Part shown: piece after piece, positions 37,516 to 47,779 of the stretch
How positions within the stretch are numbered: position 1 is the first letter of the stretch
Layout of the letters: the number at the start of each line of letters is the position of its first letter
Source of the DNA: Maribacter stanieri
GTDB lineage: Bacteria > Bacteroidota > Bacteroidia > Flavobacteriales > Flavobacteriaceae
Assembly: GCF_900112245.1 (NCBI RefSeq)
Contig: NZ_FOYX01000002.1
Location: forward strand, 62,001-126,000
Length of the DNA: 64,000 bases
Direction: 5' to 3'
Position numbers and translations under genes: made by a program
The notes under the pieces: model-generated
The model's database searches: none
What the model was told of the DNA's origin: nothing
The model's input: the letters and a program-made list of their open reading frames with translations, nothing else

Positions 37516-38250
37516 CTATCTATATTCAGGATTCTCAAAATTCCAACGTGTACCGTCATCCCATTCTTTTCTAGAATTCCCGTAAGAAGGATACCCACCA
37601 TTATCTTTCAACATTTTTGCTAGATGCATTAAGTTATAGCTCATAAAAGTGGTGTTCCTATTTGTAAATTCTGAATCAAAACCTACTGGCGGGTCAATAC
37701 TTTCCCCGTTCCATTGCGTATCACCATAGCTAGGTCCTGGTCCAACTTTACCAATCCAACCGGCATCTGCTTGCGGCGGAATGCTATATCCTAAATGTTG
37801 TAACGCATATAATATTCCCATAGAGCAATGTTTTACACCATCTTCATTACCGGTTACAATACAACCACCAGCCCTGCCATAATACACATATTGCCCTTTG
37901 TCATTTTGGTACCCACTCATAGCGTACAATCGTTCTATAAGTTTTGTTGCTATAGAAGACCGCTCTCCCAACCATATAGGCGTTCCTATAACAAGAATAT
38001 CTGCGGCTTTTATCTTATCATATATTTCGGGCCACTCATCTTTGTCATAACCCTCTTTAGTCATATCTGGTTGTACACCAACCGGAATATCATAATCCGC
38101 AAGGCGTAAAACCTCAACATCAACACCCTCAGATTCCATAATTTTAATAGATACATCCATTAGGTTACGTGTGTGACTTTTAGATGGTGATTTTTTTAAG
38201 GTGCAGTTTACAAATACTGCCTTTAGTGAACTGAAGTCTATATTTTTCAT
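37516..38250 (-). CDS. Flavodoxin-fold NAD(P)H-dependent FMN oxidoreductase
   Basis: A 244-residue protein with an FMN-binding loop (NCTLKKSPSKSHTRNLM), the substrate/FMN segment IGTPIWLGERSSIATKLIERL and GGCIVTGNEDGVKHC, as in NADPH-dependent FMN reductases and WrbA relatives. It is 48 nt before poxB and 14 nt after the membrane-protein gene, so cotranscribed. It may recycle quinones or flavins next to the quinone-reducing PoxB; that is inference. Confidence 0.85.
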   Translation of the reverse strand: MKNIDFSSLKAVFVNCTLKKSPSKSHTRNLMDVSIKIMESEGVDVEVLRLADYDIPVGVQPDMTKEGYDKDEWPEIYDKIKAADILVIGTPIWLGERSSIATKLIERLYAMSGYQNDKGQYVYYGRAGGCIVTGNEDGVKHCSMGILYALQHLGYSIPPQADAGWIGKVGPGPSYGDTQWNGESIDPPVGFDSEFTNRNTTFMSYNLMHLAKMLKDNGGYPSYGNSRKEWDDGTRWNFENPEYR

Positions 38251-38264
38251 AATTCTTTATATTC

Positions 38265-38681
38265 TTATTTTCCTATTGTTTTCACTGTAACTACACCAAA
38301 TACAAGATGCCCAATTAGCATGGCAACTAACCTCATCGGCATTGATCCGTTCACTGGTGGCATTTCTAACATCATACCCATTACCTGCATTCCTATTTGT
38401 GCTAGAATTAATGCTACTATACCAAAAGCGATACCTTTTAACCATATATTGGTAATAATTACATTGGGTGCAAAAAGATATCCATAACCTAGGGCAAAGA
38501 TTATCCCAATTACAAAGTGCATGATCCAACCTACAACTATTGGAACACCCATAGCCCCTGCTAATAATTTCCACGGTGCCATTTCGGGCATACCTAAATT
38601 TGGAGCCATTACCATAATAAGGGTCATGACTATTGTTCCTAAAATACCTGCTAATACGTATCTTGATAATTGCTTATCCAT
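38265..38681 (-). CDS. Four-helix membrane protein, DUF6789-like
   Basis: A 138-residue, Met- and Gly-rich membrane protein with four hydrophobic segments. The frame is open to 38768, but the ATG at 38681 (MDKQLSRYVLAG) is chosen, because the upstream codons are AT-rich leader. It contains motifs such as GWIMHFVIGIIFALGYGY with one histidine inside a helix. Function unknown. As the first gene of the PoxB operon it may assist membrane redox chemistry. Confidence 0.75.
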   Translation of the reverse strand: MDKQLSRYVLAGILGTIVMTLIMVMAPNLGMPEMAPWKLLAGAMGVPIVVGWIMHFVIGIIFALGYGYLFAPNVIITNIWLKGIAFGIVALILAQIGMQVMGMMLEMPPVNGSMPMRLVAMLIGHLVFGVVTVKTIGK

Positions 38682-39149
38682 TTTTGTTTGGTTTAAAATT
38701 TTTAATCTATTGTCTAATAGAAGATGGTAGAAATATATTTTGATATTCAACTGAATATCAATATGCAAGGTATATAGAGTTGATTGGTAGTATTAGTTCA
38801 TACGATTCTATTATTGCCGTATACACACACAGAGGTTAGTGCATTAAAAAACTAATTGATTATTGTAAGTGGTAATTGAAGTAACTGAACTTGTGCAGAA
38901 ATCCAGCACCAAATGAAATAACGGCTGTGTCTAATTTATTTTGAAATTATTAAAAAGAAAATTAAAGAAATTGGTGTAATACGCCTTAACAGGTAGTAGC
39001 TATTAGCATATGTTATTCAAAGAAGCGATATATAGTAATCCTTCCCCCCATGTAGTATAGGGGAGTGGTATAATAGATTATTAGACAGTTATCACATAAC
39101 TACAAACTCATAGCTGGTATTCTGATAAAAAATTAAAATTGAATGTTGA
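38682..39149. other. 468-nt gap between two minus-strand units
   Basis: No ORF over 20 codons and no hairpin with a T-run that I trust. A C-rich/G-rich pair near 39046-39066 (CCTTCCCCCC with AGGGGAG) could form a weak stem 3' of the next unit. It should carry the PoxB-operon promoter. Confidence 0.4.
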
Positions 39150-41177
<2,028 letters not shown>

Positions 41178-41200
41178 TTATAGTCGGATTAAATTATATT

Positions 41201-41218
41201 TATTATGCATGCATAATA
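41201..41218. promoter_or_regulatory. 18-bp perfect palindrome between divergent reductase and regulator genes
   Basis: TATTATGCATGCATAATA is its own reverse complement. On the minus strand it follows a -7-like TACCTTTT (41223-41230), placing it over the start of the reductase transcript, 24 nt before the reductase ATG. A dimeric repressor site is the simplest reading. Confidence 0.7.
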
Positions 41219-41436
41219 TTTGAAAAGGTACGTAAATTTATTAAAAACTATAATGCTTCGAATTTTGATAATATCATATAACACACTTACCATTGATGAT
41301 TCTTTGAATAATACACCAGATTCTAAATAAGAATCAATCTATTGATATTGAAATATTTACTGTGTTCACTTCAATAATTTTTATATTAAATTTATTACAG
41401 ATAAAAATGACGTAAGTTACAGTCTAAACCAACCCT

Positions 41437-42528
41437 ATGCCACTATTTTTGGATTTACACAACCTACCTGAAGGAATAACATCGGCTCATGTTGCAGAAA
41501 TGCATCAAGCAGATTTAGACCTAGAGCATAAGTATAAATGCCGCGGACTTACCTATTGGTGCGATGAAAAACGGAAAACTGCTTTTTGTTTAATTGAAGC
41601 TCCTAGCAAAGAAGCGTTAATTGCCTTACATGAAGATGCACATGGTGCTATTCCTACCCAAATTATAGAGGTTAATGATACTATTGTAGAATCTTTTCTT
41701 GGTCGCATAGAAGATCCCAAAAAATCTAAGAACGTTAGTCTTAATATTATCAACGAACCTGCTTTTAGAACGCTAGTGGTGGTTAAAATTATAAACAAAA
41801 CTCTTAGAACAACTAAGGTTTCTACACTAAACGCAGCCATAAGAGGCTATACACAATCTATTAAGGCAGCAGTATCAAATTATAAAGGGAAGGTGGTAAA
41901 ACATGAAAACAATACCTTTTTAATCTCATTCAATACCGTTACCAATGCCGTTCATTGCGGAATAAAAATAGAAGATGCATACCATGGTGTTATAACGCCA
42001 GACTTAGAATTTAAAATTGGTATTCATGCAGGGACTCCTGTTACAGAGAAAGACAGCATATTTGAGGATACCATAAAATCAGCAGATTACTTAAGTGATA
42101 TTGCAAAAGGTGACTTTTCTATAACGGAGGTCATTAAAGATCTTTACGAAGGGGAAAACCAGAACAAACCCTTAGCACGAAATACAATTACTATTTTAGA
42201 TACGGCAGATGAAAATTTTATAGTCTCATTAATGGACTATACCGAAAAAATATGGTCTCAGAATACCATCAACGTAGTCGATTTTGAGAAAAACTTAAGT
42301 TATAGTAAATCGCAATTGTATCGTACTATGATGACTTTAGTGGGAAAATCTCCTAATATATTTTTAAGGGAATATCGTTTAAGCAAAGCATTAGAGCTAT
42401 TAGAAAAGCAACAGAATAATATTTCCGAGATTGCATATCTCACTGGGTTTAGCAGTCCGGCTTACTTTTCAAAATGCTTTCAGAAAAAGTACAAAATTCT
42501 TCCCTCTAACTTTACCACTGAAAAATAA
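41437..42528 (+). CDS. DUF4242 / nucleotidyl-cyclase-like / AraC-HTH fusion regulator
   Basis: A 363-residue protein in three parts. Residues 1-90 resemble the DUF4242 domain (MPLFLDLHNLPEGIT, FCLIEAPSKEAL), thought to bind nickel or another small ligand. Residues 110-245 have the fold pattern of class III nucleotidyl cyclases (AIRGYTQSIKAAVSNYKGKVV, IGIHAGTPVTEKDS) without the usual catalytic metal aspartates. Residues 265-363 are an AraC-type double HTH (LTGFSSPAYFSKCFQKKY). Probably a ligand-sensing activator. Direct repeats at 42566 and 42587, just after it, are its likely target. Confidence 0.85.
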   Translation: MPLFLDLHNLPEGITSAHVAEMHQADLDLEHKYKCRGLTYWCDEKRKTAFCLIEAPSKEALIALHEDAHGAIPTQIIEVNDTIVESFLGRIEDPKKSKNVSLNIINEPAFRTLVVVKIINKTLRTTKVSTLNAAIRGYTQSIKAAVSNYKGKVVKHENNTFLISFNTVTNAVHCGIKIEDAYHGVITPDLEFKIGIHAGTPVTEKDSIFEDTIKSADYLSDIAKGDFSITEVIKDLYEGENQNKPLARNTITILDTADENFIVSLMDYTEKIWSQNTINVVDFEKNLSYSKSQLYRTMMTLVGKSPNIFLREYRLSKALELLEKQQNNISEIAYLTGFSSPAYFSKCFQKKYKILPSNFTTEK

Positions 42529-42565
42529 AATACTGTTTATCATATAGTTGACATTAAAATACTAC

Positions 42566-42594
42566 TGGTCTAAAAGTGTGTTTTTTTGGTCTAA
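42566..42594 (+). promoter_or_regulatory. Two direct repeats TGGTCTAA, 21 bp apart
   Basis: Identical octamers at 42566-42573 and 42587-42594, start to start 21 bp (two helical turns), ending 8 nt before the -33 TTG. This is the geometry of AraC-family activator sites, and an AraC-type gene ends 37 nt upstream. Confidence 0.6.
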
Positions 42595-42602
42595 TCGTAG
42601 AA

Positions 42603-42631
42603 TTGCCAAACGTAATTCCATTCTACTTTTG
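42603..42631 (+). promoter_or_regulatory. Promoter of the first NTF2-like gene
   Basis: TTG (42603-42605), 18-nt spacer and TACTTTTG (42624-42631) fit the Bacteroidota TTG-N17-23-TAnnTTTG promoter. The ATG follows 26 nt later. Confidence 0.7.
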
Positions 42632-42657
42632 TCTTGAACAATTTAAATATCTACAAG

Positions 42658-43161
42658 ATGAAAACAAATTTAACAGTAGCGTGCATCATGGCAATTGGCT
42701 TAGTATTTACCAGTTGCGAAAAAAAAGTTGAAAATCCCATTGTGGCTATCGACTTAATTTCTGAGGAGTTCCCAGACGAGAAACAAGAGGTCATGGAAAC
42801 TTTTGGTGCCATTGCACAAAGTATTAAAGATGGCGACATGGACAAACTGATTTCCTTTCATGCCTACAGTTCTAAGTTTACCGAATTCAAAAACGGAGAG
42901 CCTCGTAATGGAGGTGCAGCAAATGAAAATCATGAACGTACCGTTTTTGGTTCCGTAACCGAAGTAGTAAAGTTCGATGCTAAAGATTTACAGATTGCGG
43001 TGTATGGAGACGTTGCCAACTTAACCTTTCATTCAGACTTTCACCTTAAATTTGGCGATGACCTCGTAATTATTAATGATCAAATTACCTTGTTATTTGT
43101 AAATACCGATGATGGATGGAAGATGGTCCACGAACATCATTCTCCTTTAAACTTAGGTTAA
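42658..43161 (+). CDS. NTF2/SnoaL-like lipoprotein, copy 1
   Basis: A 167-residue protein from the ATG at 42658 (open from 42634, but the upstream codons overlap the promoter). Lipobox FTSC gives Cys20, so membrane-anchored. The body is a single NTF2-like (SnoaL/DUF4440) alpha+beta fold with the helix ETFGAIAQSIKDGDMDKLIS and an end strand DGWKMVHEHHSPL. The neighbouring gene is a close duplicate. NTF2-like folds bind small hydrophobic ligands or act as isomerases; no catalytic set is evident. Confidence 0.85.
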   Translation: MKTNLTVACIMAIGLVFTSCEKKVENPIVAIDLISEEFPDEKQEVMETFGAIAQSIKDGDMDKLISFHAYSSKFTEFKNGEPRNGGAANENHERTVFGSVTEVVKFDAKDLQIAVYGDVANLTFHSDFHLKFGDDLVIINDQITLLFVNTDDGWKMVHEHHSPLNLG

Positions 43162-43250
43162 TACAAGACCTTTAGGGTACGCCCAGCAGATATTTTACAG
43201 TATATTTAATACATAAGAAAACATTTGGTTTTCAAACTTCCCCTAAAAGT

Positions 43251-43270
43251 ATACTAGGTTAACCTGGTAT
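43251..43270. promoter_or_regulatory. 20-bp imperfect inverted repeat upstream of copy 2
   Basis: ATACTAGGTTAACCTGGTAT: 9 of 10 pairs match, the tenth being T-G. It lies 123 nt before the second NTF2-like gene. Possible operator. Confidence 0.35.
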
Positions 43271-43392
43271 CAATACACACATTTTAGATTAAATATTGCA
43301 TTGTTCCCCATGTACAGTTCTAACAGTCCTGTGCTTTTTGGAGAAGAATCGCATTGCCTATTCTTAACTATAAACTTTTAAAATATATTATC

Positions 43393-43896
43393 ATGAAATC
43401 AAAATTGACATTTACAGCGCTATTAATTTTTACAGGAATAGTACTTACCGGGTTCACCAAAACAATTGAAGTTGAATCTGACACAGACCTTATAAACAAT
43501 GAGTTTCCTGAGGCAAAACAAGAAGTTTTAGAAACCTTTGGTGCCATAGCACAAAGTATTAAAGATGGTGATATGGATAAACTTATCTCCTTTCATGCCT
43601 ACAGTCCTAAGTTTACCGAATTCAAAAATGGAGAGCCTCGCAATGGTGGTGCTGCCAATGAAGCTCATGAGCGTAATGTATTCGGTTCCGTAACTGAAGT
43701 AGTCAAATTCGATGCTAACGATTTAAAAATTGCCGTTTACGGGGAAGTTGCCAACTTAACCTTCCATTCAGATTTTCAACTCAAGTTTGGTGAAGACCTT
43801 GTTGTGGTTAATGATCAAATTACATTATTGTTCGTGAATACAACTGACGGTTGGAAAATGGTCCACGAACACCATTCACCTTTAAAATTAAACTAA
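43393..43896 (+). CDS. NTF2/SnoaL-like exported protein, copy 2
   Basis: A 167-residue duplicate of the preceding gene. From the EFP motif to the C-terminus (about 135 residues) nearly all positions are identical, mostly with conservative changes. The N-terminal 30 residues are different: the hydrophobic segment ends LTGFTKT and has no lipobox cysteine. This copy is therefore likely to be a soluble periplasmic protein or inner-membrane-tethered rather than lipidated. The start at 43393 is preferred over the open codons from 43354. The FAD oxidase gene follows after 38 nt. Confidence 0.85.
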   Translation: MKSKLTFTALLIFTGIVLTGFTKTIEVESDTDLINNEFPEAKQEVLETFGAIAQSIKDGDMDKLISFHAYSPKFTEFKNGEPRNGGAANEAHERNVFGSVTEVVKFDANDLKIAVYGEVANLTFHSDFQLKFGEDLVVVNDQITLLFVNTTDGWKMVHEHHSPLKLN

Positions 43897-43934
43897 CCAT
43901 CTCATTTTAAACATTTTAATCAATACCTCGAAAC

Positions 43935-45326
43935 ATGAAAAAATCAATAAAAGACCTCTCCGCACAAACTATACATGCCTTTGCCACTAAATTAAAAGGC
44001 AGTCTAGTATTACCGTCAGATGAAAATTATGATGATACTCGGCAAGTGTACAATGCCATGATTGATAAACGCCCAGGCGTATTCGCCATGTGCAAAAGCG
44101 TAGATGATGTTATCGCATCCGTAAATTTTGGAAGAGATAATAATATACTAGTAGCCATACGTGGTGGCGGACATAATGGTGCGGGTTTAGGTTTGTGTAA
44201 TGACGGATTGGTTATTGATTTGTCCGGATTAAAATTCGTTGAAGTAGACTCTGCAACCAATAGGGTAAAAGTAGGTGGCGGAAATATATGGAACGAGGTA
44301 GATGCTGTGATTCATGAGCATGGTTTAGCCATTCCTTCCGGTATGATTTCTACTACTGGAGTAGGTGGATTAACACTTGGCGGAGGTGTTGGTTATCTCA
44401 CCCGTAAATACGGACTTACCATTGATAATTTGTTAGAAGCGGATATGGTATTGGCAGATGGTTCTTTTGTAACCGTAAATGCTACTGAGAATATTGATTT
44501 ATTTTGGGCTATACGTGGTGGTGGTGGAAATTTTGGGGTGGTTACTTCTTTTACATTTCAAGCACATGAATTAAAAACGGTTATTGGCGGACCTACCTTA
44601 TGGCCTATTGAACAGGTAGAAGAAGTTATGGAATGGTACAATACCTTTATCCATGAGGCTTCAGAAGACCTTAACGGATTTATAGCTACTATGGTGATAC
44701 CTGAATCTCCGTTTCCAGAACATTTGCACAATAAGAAGTTCTGCGGTATTGTTTGGTGCTACGTTGGTGACCCAGATAATTTTGATGCTATATTCAAGCC
44801 TGTCTTAGATTTAAATCCTGTTTTTGCACACGTAGGCGAAATGCCATTTCCTGCATTACAGAGTATGTTCGACGGACTTTTACCGCCAGGACTGCAATGG
44901 TATTGGAGAGCAGATTTCTTCAACGATTTAGGTCCTGAGGTACGCGCCCAACATTTAAAATATGGTTCCAAGATTCCAACGCCTTTATCACAAATGCATT
45001 TGTACCCTTTAACTGGTGCAGCTAGTAGAGTAGGAGCAGAATTTACTCCTTGGGCGTATAGAGATGCTAAATATGCAGGTGTTTATATTGGAGTAGATCC
45101 AGACCCAAAAAATGCCGATAAAATTACTAAATGGAGTAAGGAATATCAAGAAGCTTTACACCCATATTCCGCGGGTGGTGCATATTCTAATTTTATGATG
45201 GAAGAAGGTCAAGATCGTATAAAAGCTAGCTATAAGCACAACTACAATAGGTTGGCTAGAATTAAAAACACCTACGACCCCAATAATTTTTTTAGCGTAA
45301 ATCAGAATATTGTTCCAAAGTTTTAG
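43935..45326 (+). CDS. FAD-linked oxidase, berberine-bridge-enzyme-like
   Basis: A 463-residue flavoprotein of the PCMH/VAO family. Seen: IRGGGHNGAG with His80, the likely covalent FAD-histidine; a second FAD segment STTGVGGLTLGGGVGYL (139-155) where bicovalent family members carry a cysteine but here none is present; and the C-terminal BBE motif YDPNNFFSVNQNI. No signal peptide. It oxidises an alcohol, sugar or heterocycle with oxygen or another acceptor. Following two NTF2-like genes, it may act on their ligand; that is inference. Confidence 0.92.
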   Translation: MKKSIKDLSAQTIHAFATKLKGSLVLPSDENYDDTRQVYNAMIDKRPGVFAMCKSVDDVIASVNFGRDNNILVAIRGGGHNGAGLGLCNDGLVIDLSGLKFVEVDSATNRVKVGGGNIWNEVDAVIHEHGLAIPSGMISTTGVGGLTLGGGVGYLTRKYGLTIDNLLEADMVLADGSFVTVNATENIDLFWAIRGGGGNFGVVTSFTFQAHELKTVIGGPTLWPIEQVEEVMEWYNTFIHEASEDLNGFIATMVIPESPFPEHLHNKKFCGIVWCYVGDPDNFDAIFKPVLDLNPVFAHVGEMPFPALQSMFDGLLPPGLQWYWRADFFNDLGPEVRAQHLKYGSKIPTPLSQMHLYPLTGAASRVGAEFTPWAYRDAKYAGVYIGVDPDPKNADKITKWSKEYQEALHPYSAGGAYSNFMMEEGQDRIKASYKHNYNRLARIKNTYDPNNFFSVNQNIVPKF

Positions 45327-45351
45327 CATATAAACACATTTAAAATACAGC

Positions 45352-45387
45352 AATGACCCTGTGCGATTACGTACAGGGTTATTTGTT
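45352..45387 (+). terminator. Terminator after the FAD oxidase gene
   Basis: AATGACCCTGT pairs with ACAGGGTTATT (one G-T wobble) around a 10-nt loop, followed by TTGTTT. The T-tract is moderate. Confidence 0.7.
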
Positions 45388-45443
45388 TAAAATATGCTTA
45401 TTCTGTCTATACAAATTAGTTATTTTCGTTATAAACCTTACGC

Positions 45444-46880
45444 ATGAAAATTAATTACTTTCTATTATCTGGGCTATGTACGCTATTTATAATTTCCTGT
45501 AATTCTAAAAAGGAAATAAATTATGATTTGGTGCTGCAATCGGTAACCGTAATTGATACCTATTCTGGGAACTTGAGCGAAAATCAGAGTATTGCAGTTA
45601 TAGGGGATTCCATTGCTGCTATTTTAGATGATGAAGGTGCAAAAATTTGGAAGGCCAAGAAAAAGGTAAATGCCAGCGGAAAGTTCGTGATTCCTGGTCT
45701 TTGGGATATGCATGTGCATTTTGGAGGTGGCGACAGTCTTATAACAGAAAACAAGAATTTATTACCACTATATATCGCCAACGGAGTAACTACTGTTCGT
45801 GATTGCTCGGCAGATATTAGTACCGCTGTTTTTGAATGGAAAGCTGAGGTTAATAAAGGTTCGCTTTTAGGACCCAATATTTTTTCATCAGGACCAAAAA
45901 TAGAAGGTATCAATTCCATCTGGCCAGGTGATCAAGAGATTGGTGATGAAGCAGGATTAGAACTTGCCTTAGACTCTCTTGAAACGGTACAAGCAGATTT
46001 TATAAAGATTACTGATAATACACTCTCTCCCGAACTTTTTGAGCTAGCGGTAAAAAAGGCACACGAACGTGGGTATAAAGTGTCTGGACATATTCCTTTT
46101 AGTTTAAAAGCTACTGATCTTGCCAAACAGGGAATGAGTACCATAGAACATATGTCTTATATGCTGAAAGCAGGTTCTCCTGAAGAGTCGGCTATCATAA
46201 AAAAGTATAAATTAAAAGAGCTTGATTACGCATCGGCAAACAAAGCACTTTACGATTCCTTTGATGATCAATATGCATTGTCTATTTACAAAGATTTAAA
46301 GGGTAGTAGTACTGCCGTTGTACCTACATTGATTGGAACCCGAATTACTTCTTTTCTAGATGAGGACGATCACTTAGCAGATGAGCAATTGCAGTATTTA
46401 GGAAAAGGATTAATAAAAACGTACGATTGGCGGGTTCAAAGAGCGAATAAAGCCAACGAAGAAGAAATAGTGGCACGTAAAGAGCGATATAATAAACTAG
46501 TGTCATTGATTCCGATCATAAAATCTTCGGGAATGGATATTATTGCCGGTACCGATGCAGGATTCTTAAACTCTTACATTTACCCAGGCTCTGCTTTGCA
46601 CGAAGAGCTAAAGATATTTGTGAATGCGGGATTAACTCCGCTAGAGGCACTTCAAACCTCTGTGATCAATGGACCTAAATTCTTCGGACTTCTAGACCAA
46701 TATGGCTCTGTAGAGAATGGTAAGAAAGCAGATTTGCTCCTTTTAAATTCAAATCCGCTAGAGGATATAGCAGCAACTAGCGATATTTTTATGCTCATCA
46801 GACAAGGACAATCCCTCTCCAAACAAGATTTAGATGATTTATTATCCAATTTAAAAGAGCTAAATAACGGCGAACAGTAA
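45444..46880 (+). CDS. Lipoprotein amidohydrolase (imidazolonepropionase-like)
   Basis: A 478-residue lipoprotein (IISCNSK, Cys19) with an amidohydrolase TIM barrel. Seen: MHVH with H90/H92, a lysine in DFIKITD, a histidine in VSGHIPF and another in TIEHMSY, and the metal aspartate in AGTDAGF. This is the complete ligand set of subtype I binuclear members. The end (GKKADLLLLNSNPLEDI) is the usual cap strand. A periplasmic hydrolase of cyclic amides, peptides or lactones; substrate unknown. Confidence 0.9.
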   Translation: MKINYFLLSGLCTLFIISCNSKKEINYDLVLQSVTVIDTYSGNLSENQSIAVIGDSIAAILDDEGAKIWKAKKKVNASGKFVIPGLWDMHVHFGGGDSLITENKNLLPLYIANGVTTVRDCSADISTAVFEWKAEVNKGSLLGPNIFSSGPKIEGINSIWPGDQEIGDEAGLELALDSLETVQADFIKITDNTLSPELFELAVKKAHERGYKVSGHIPFSLKATDLAKQGMSTIEHMSYMLKAGSPEESAIIKKYKLKELDYASANKALYDSFDDQYALSIYKDLKGSSTAVVPTLIGTRITSFLDEDDHLADEQLQYLGKGLIKTYDWRVQRANKANEEEIVARKERYNKLVSLIPIIKSSGMDIIAGTDAGFLNSYIYPGSALHEELKIFVNAGLTPLEALQTSVINGPKFFGLLDQYGSVENGKKADLLLLNSNPLEDIAATSDIFMLIRQGQSLSKQDLDDLLSNLKELNNGEQ

Positions 46881-46921
46881 ATTTCCTTTACATTGAACTT
46901 AATCTCATAAAGAGCATTACC

Positions 46922-47677
46922 ATTAAAAGAGCCACCACCATACCAGAAGTACTAGAGCAACTAGATAGCATTATTGACGATGCTATTGCAAATAACGACC
47001 GTATTGGTTATTTCGCTTATTTATATAGACGGGTAACTGCCCAAATTCTTAAAGAAGTACAACTAAAAAACTTTGAGGATAATGAGCGTATGGAAAAATT
47101 CGATGTGGCTTTCGCTAACTATTACTTAGATGCCTACAACGCTTATATCAATAATACCCCAATTAGTAAATCTTGGGCATTTGCATTTCAAAATAGAAAT
47201 GAACAGCTGACCATTCTACAGCATATAATGTTGGGTATAAATACGCATATCAATCTCGATTTAGGATTAGCTGTAAGTGCTGAAATGCATGGGAAGGATA
47301 TATTAGAAATTGAAAATGATTTTACTAAAGTAAATAGTATTCTCGCTAGCATTGTAAACGAAATGCAAGACCGACTTAGCCGCGTATCTAGTATGCTGTT
47401 CTTATTAGACCTTGCAGGTAAAAATACAGATGAAAAAATCATCAATTTTAGCATGCAAAAAGCACGCGAACTGTCATGGCATAACGGTAATTTACTTTGG
47501 GGTTTAGGTAGTGAACACCAAAATGGCGCAATAGACCAAATGGATTTAGTAGTGCTAAGTTTAGGTCAATTCATAAAAGCGCCTAAATCTAAAATTATTG
47601 ATTACATGCTTAGTTTTATAGCACGATTCGAAGAAAAAAATGTAGGTGTGGTAATTTCTAAGTTGAGACGAGAATAA
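46922..47677 (+). CDS. DUF5995 family protein with a non-ATG start
   Basis: A 251-codon ORF matching the full DUF5995 pattern, including the N-terminal part ATTIPEVLEQLDSIID and GYFAYLYRRVT. The first in-frame ATG (47090) would cut off about 56 conserved residues. Upstream there is no ATG in frame, but ATT AAA AGA GCC at 46922 stands where the family would read Met-Lys-x-Ala. ATG to ATT at 46924, either a real AUU start or a start-loss mutation, is the best explanation. The core has HINLDLGLAV and LSWHNGNLLW, which could bind a metal. Function unknown. It lies 41 nt after the amidohydrolase. Confidence 0.75.
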   Translation: MKRATTIPEVLEQLDSIIDDAIANNDRIGYFAYLYRRVTAQILKEVQLKNFEDNERMEKFDVAFANYYLDAYNAYINNTPISKSWAFAFQNRNEQLTILQHIMLGINTHINLDLGLAVSAEMHGKDILEIENDFTKVNSILASIVNEMQDRLSRVSSMLFLLDLAGKNTDEKIINFSMQKARELSWHNGNLLWGLGSEHQNGAIDQMDLVVLSLGQFIKAPKSKIIDYMLSFIARFEEKNVGVVISKLRRE

Positions 47678-47779
47678 ACATGTGTATGGATTGGCAGTTT
47701 TTAAATACCCTTCAAAAGATGTGTTGCCATAGTTTCAACATAAGGCAGTATTAACTAAATTAAATGTCCAAAACGGAAA

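Noticed and set aside
38257-38574. 105-codon minus-strand ORF inside the DUF6789-like gene
   Set aside because: Alternative frame of a membrane-protein gene; Cys/Asn-rich translation typical of a shadow.
39046-39066. C-rich/G-rich pair that could be a terminator
   Set aside because: Stem is short and imperfect and no T-run follows on either strand.
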